A stretch of DNA of 64,000 nt, taken from the NCBI RefSeq assembly GCF_000931465.1, contig NZ_CP010892.1, positions 620,001 to 684,000 on the forward strand, in the 5' to 3' direction. The DNA comes from Pseudomonas sp. MRSN 12121. Its GTDB lineage: Bacteria > Pseudomonadota > Gammaproteobacteria > Pseudomonadales > Pseudomonadaceae. The position numbers and the translations under genes are program-made. The notes below the pieces were generated by a model. That model saw only the letters and a list, made by a program, of their open reading frames with translations, was not told the DNA's origin and searched no databases. Shown in pieces: positions 63,122 through 64,000 of the stretch (position 1 is its first letter; each line of letters starts with the position of its first letter).

Positions 63122-63424
63122 ATGAGCACCCTGATCGTTCAGCTGGATATGGAAGAGTTCTGCGAGGTGGCCGATCTGCCGGCTGCCTATGTGATCGAAA
63201 TCGTCGAGCACGGGATCCTCGATCCCCATGGCTCGGCGCCCCGGGACTGGCGCTTTACCGACTACGAACTGGCGGTGGCCAAGCGCGCCGCCAAGTTGCG
63301 GCATGACCTGGAACTGGAGTGGGAAGGCGTCGCCCTGGCGCTGGAACTGCTCGACGAAGTCCGCGAGCTGCGCAACGAAAACCAGATGCTCAGGCAACGC
63401 CTGGGGCGCCTGCTGGCCGATTGA
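63122..63424 (+). CDS. cbpM: chaperone modulator CbpM
   Basis: CbpM binds the J domain of CbpA and inhibits it. The 100-residue protein has an N-terminal MerR-like helix-turn-helix (MEEFCEVADLPAAYVIEIVE), which is the CbpM fold, and an amphipathic C-terminal helix (LLDEVRELRNENQMLRQRLG). It starts 55 bp after cbpA with GAGGAG before the ATG. Confidence 0.93.
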   Translation: MSTLIVQLDMEEFCEVADLPAAYVIEIVEHGILDPHGSAPRDWRFTDYELAVAKRAAKLRHDLELEWEGVALALELLDEVRELRNENQMLRQRLGRLLAD

Positions 63425-63432
63425 CCAAGCCT

Positions 63433-63520
63433 GTAGGAGCGAGGCTTGCCCGCGATAGGAACACCGCGTTTGCGCCTGCACACCGCGTTATCGTTCATCG
63501 CGAGCACGCTTCGCTCCTAC
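63433..63520. repeat. composite REP element (reverse of the 47242 element)
   Basis: Read on the minus strand this is nearly identical over 88 bp to the element at 47242-47329. It has the same mixed arms and a spacer containing GATGAACGATAACGCGGTG. Confidence 0.85.
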
Positions 63521-64000
63521 AGCGATTCGACGCGGGACACGCGGGGCAGGATTACGGTGAAAGTGGTGCCTTCGACGTCGCTGGAGCTGACCTCGATGCT
63601 GCCCTGGTGGGCATTGACCACTTCCTTGACGATGAACAGGCCCAACCCCAGGCTGGTGGGCGACCCACTGGACTCTTCGCCGGAGCTGCGCACCAACGGA
63701 TCGAACAGCGTGTTCAGCGCCTCCTTGGGAATCGGCTGACCCTGGTTGTGGATGGTCAGCCGTACCTGCTCGGCACCGCCAATGATGGCCACGGTCACTG
63801 TGCGATTGTCGCCACCGTGTTGCAGGGCGTTGCCGATCAGGTTCTGCAACATCTGTTCGATGCGCCGGCGATCCCAGATGCCATGGCTGGCGCCTTGCAC
63901 GCTGAGCTTGGGCGTACTGCCCGGCCGGCCGGCGCAGGCTTCGTCGAGGGCCGCTTTGGCGGCGCTGGCCATGTCCATCGGCGCCGGCTCGATGGGCAGG
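63517..64000 (-). CDS. sensor histidine kinase, C-terminal part (start outside window)
   Basis: Only the C-terminal about 160 residues are in the window. They contain the HATPase catalytic domain: N-box QMLQNLIGNALQHGGDN, a variant of the G1 region (TIHNQGQPIP), the F-box-like LFDPLVR, and G2 SLGLGLFIVKEVVNAHQGSI. The frame continues through the right edge, so the His phosphoacceptor domain and any sensor part are missing. The partner response regulator is not visible. Confidence 0.88.
   Translation of the reverse strand, partial: LPIEPAPMDMASAAKAALDEACAGRPGSTPKLSVQGASHGIWDRRRIEQMLQNLIGNALQHGGDNRTVTVAIIGGAEQVRLTIHNQGQPIPKEALNTLFDPLVRSSGEESSGSPTSLGLGLFIVKEVVNAHQGSIEVSSSDVEGTTFTVILPRVSRVESL

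Noticed and set aside
53774..64000. Genomic island or prophage in the accessory part
   Set aside because: No integrase, attachment-site repeats, phage genes or composition break were seen. The tRNA genes at 15 kb also have no integrase or partial tRNA copy beside them.

Overview
The window is chromosomal DNA of a Pseudomonas, most likely the P. fluorescens group (P. protegens / P. chlororaphis side). Three things suggest this: the gene order amiB-mutL-miaA-hfq-hflX-hflKC-hisZ-purA-...-rnr-rlmB-rpsF-rpsR-rplI-dnaB, GC-rich codon use throughout, and many REP sequences of the pseudomonad type (core GCGGGCAAGCCTCGCTCC). I see no prophage, insertion sequence, CRISPR array or rRNA operon.

Layout. 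1-9.9 kb is a plus-strand housekeeping block: cell-wall amidase end, mismatch repair, tRNA modification, Hfq, HflX, HflK/HflC, HisZ and PurA. 10-15.2 kb holds a chemoreceptor with a sigma-54-type promoter, a two-gene iron(III) ABC importer lacking its ATPase gene, and two tandem tRNA-Leu(CAG) transcription units. 15.4-25.1 kb returns to core genes: RNase R, RlmB, ribosomal proteins S6, S18 and L9, a DUF2232 membrane protein, DnaB and a YgiQ radical SAM protein.

25.2-33.4 kb carries an uncharacterised ATP-grasp/alpha-E plus transglutaminase-like pair, a NUDIX hydrolase, a LOG phosphoribohydrolase, azurin with an Anr box, and the NAD-salvage pair pncB-nadE. 33.7-43.1 kb is amino-acid catabolism and uptake: a LysR regulator, amaB-amaA (lysine via pipecolate) and a five-gene branched-chain amino-acid importer behind a textbook sigma-54 promoter with an NtrC-like site. 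An 864-bp non-coding stretch rich in DnaA-box-like 9-mers follows.

44-51.3 kb holds an SDR enzyme, a cation diffusion facilitator, an AGE-family epimerase, the urease accessory genes ureE-F-G-J (again with sigma-54 and NtrC-like sites), a DesT-like regulator and a secreted protein built of 14-residue tandem repeats. 51.7-64 kb holds an AsmA protein, a LysR/azoreductase/SMR cluster, a lipase without signal peptide, an EamA exporter divergent from an AraC regulator with matching operators, a PsiF protein, an AI-2E transporter, an Hsp70-like protein divergent from cbpA-cbpM, and the end of a sensor kinase.

The strongest regulatory theme is nitrogen. Sigma-54-type promoters precede the Liv importer and ureEFGJ, both with NtrC-like palindromes, and a weaker pair precedes the ATP-grasp/transglutaminase operon. 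This would couple amino-acid uptake, urease maturation and a poorly understood amidoligase system to nitrogen limitation. REP elements are absent from the first 22.6 kb and frequent afterwards, matching the shift from core to more flexible gene content.
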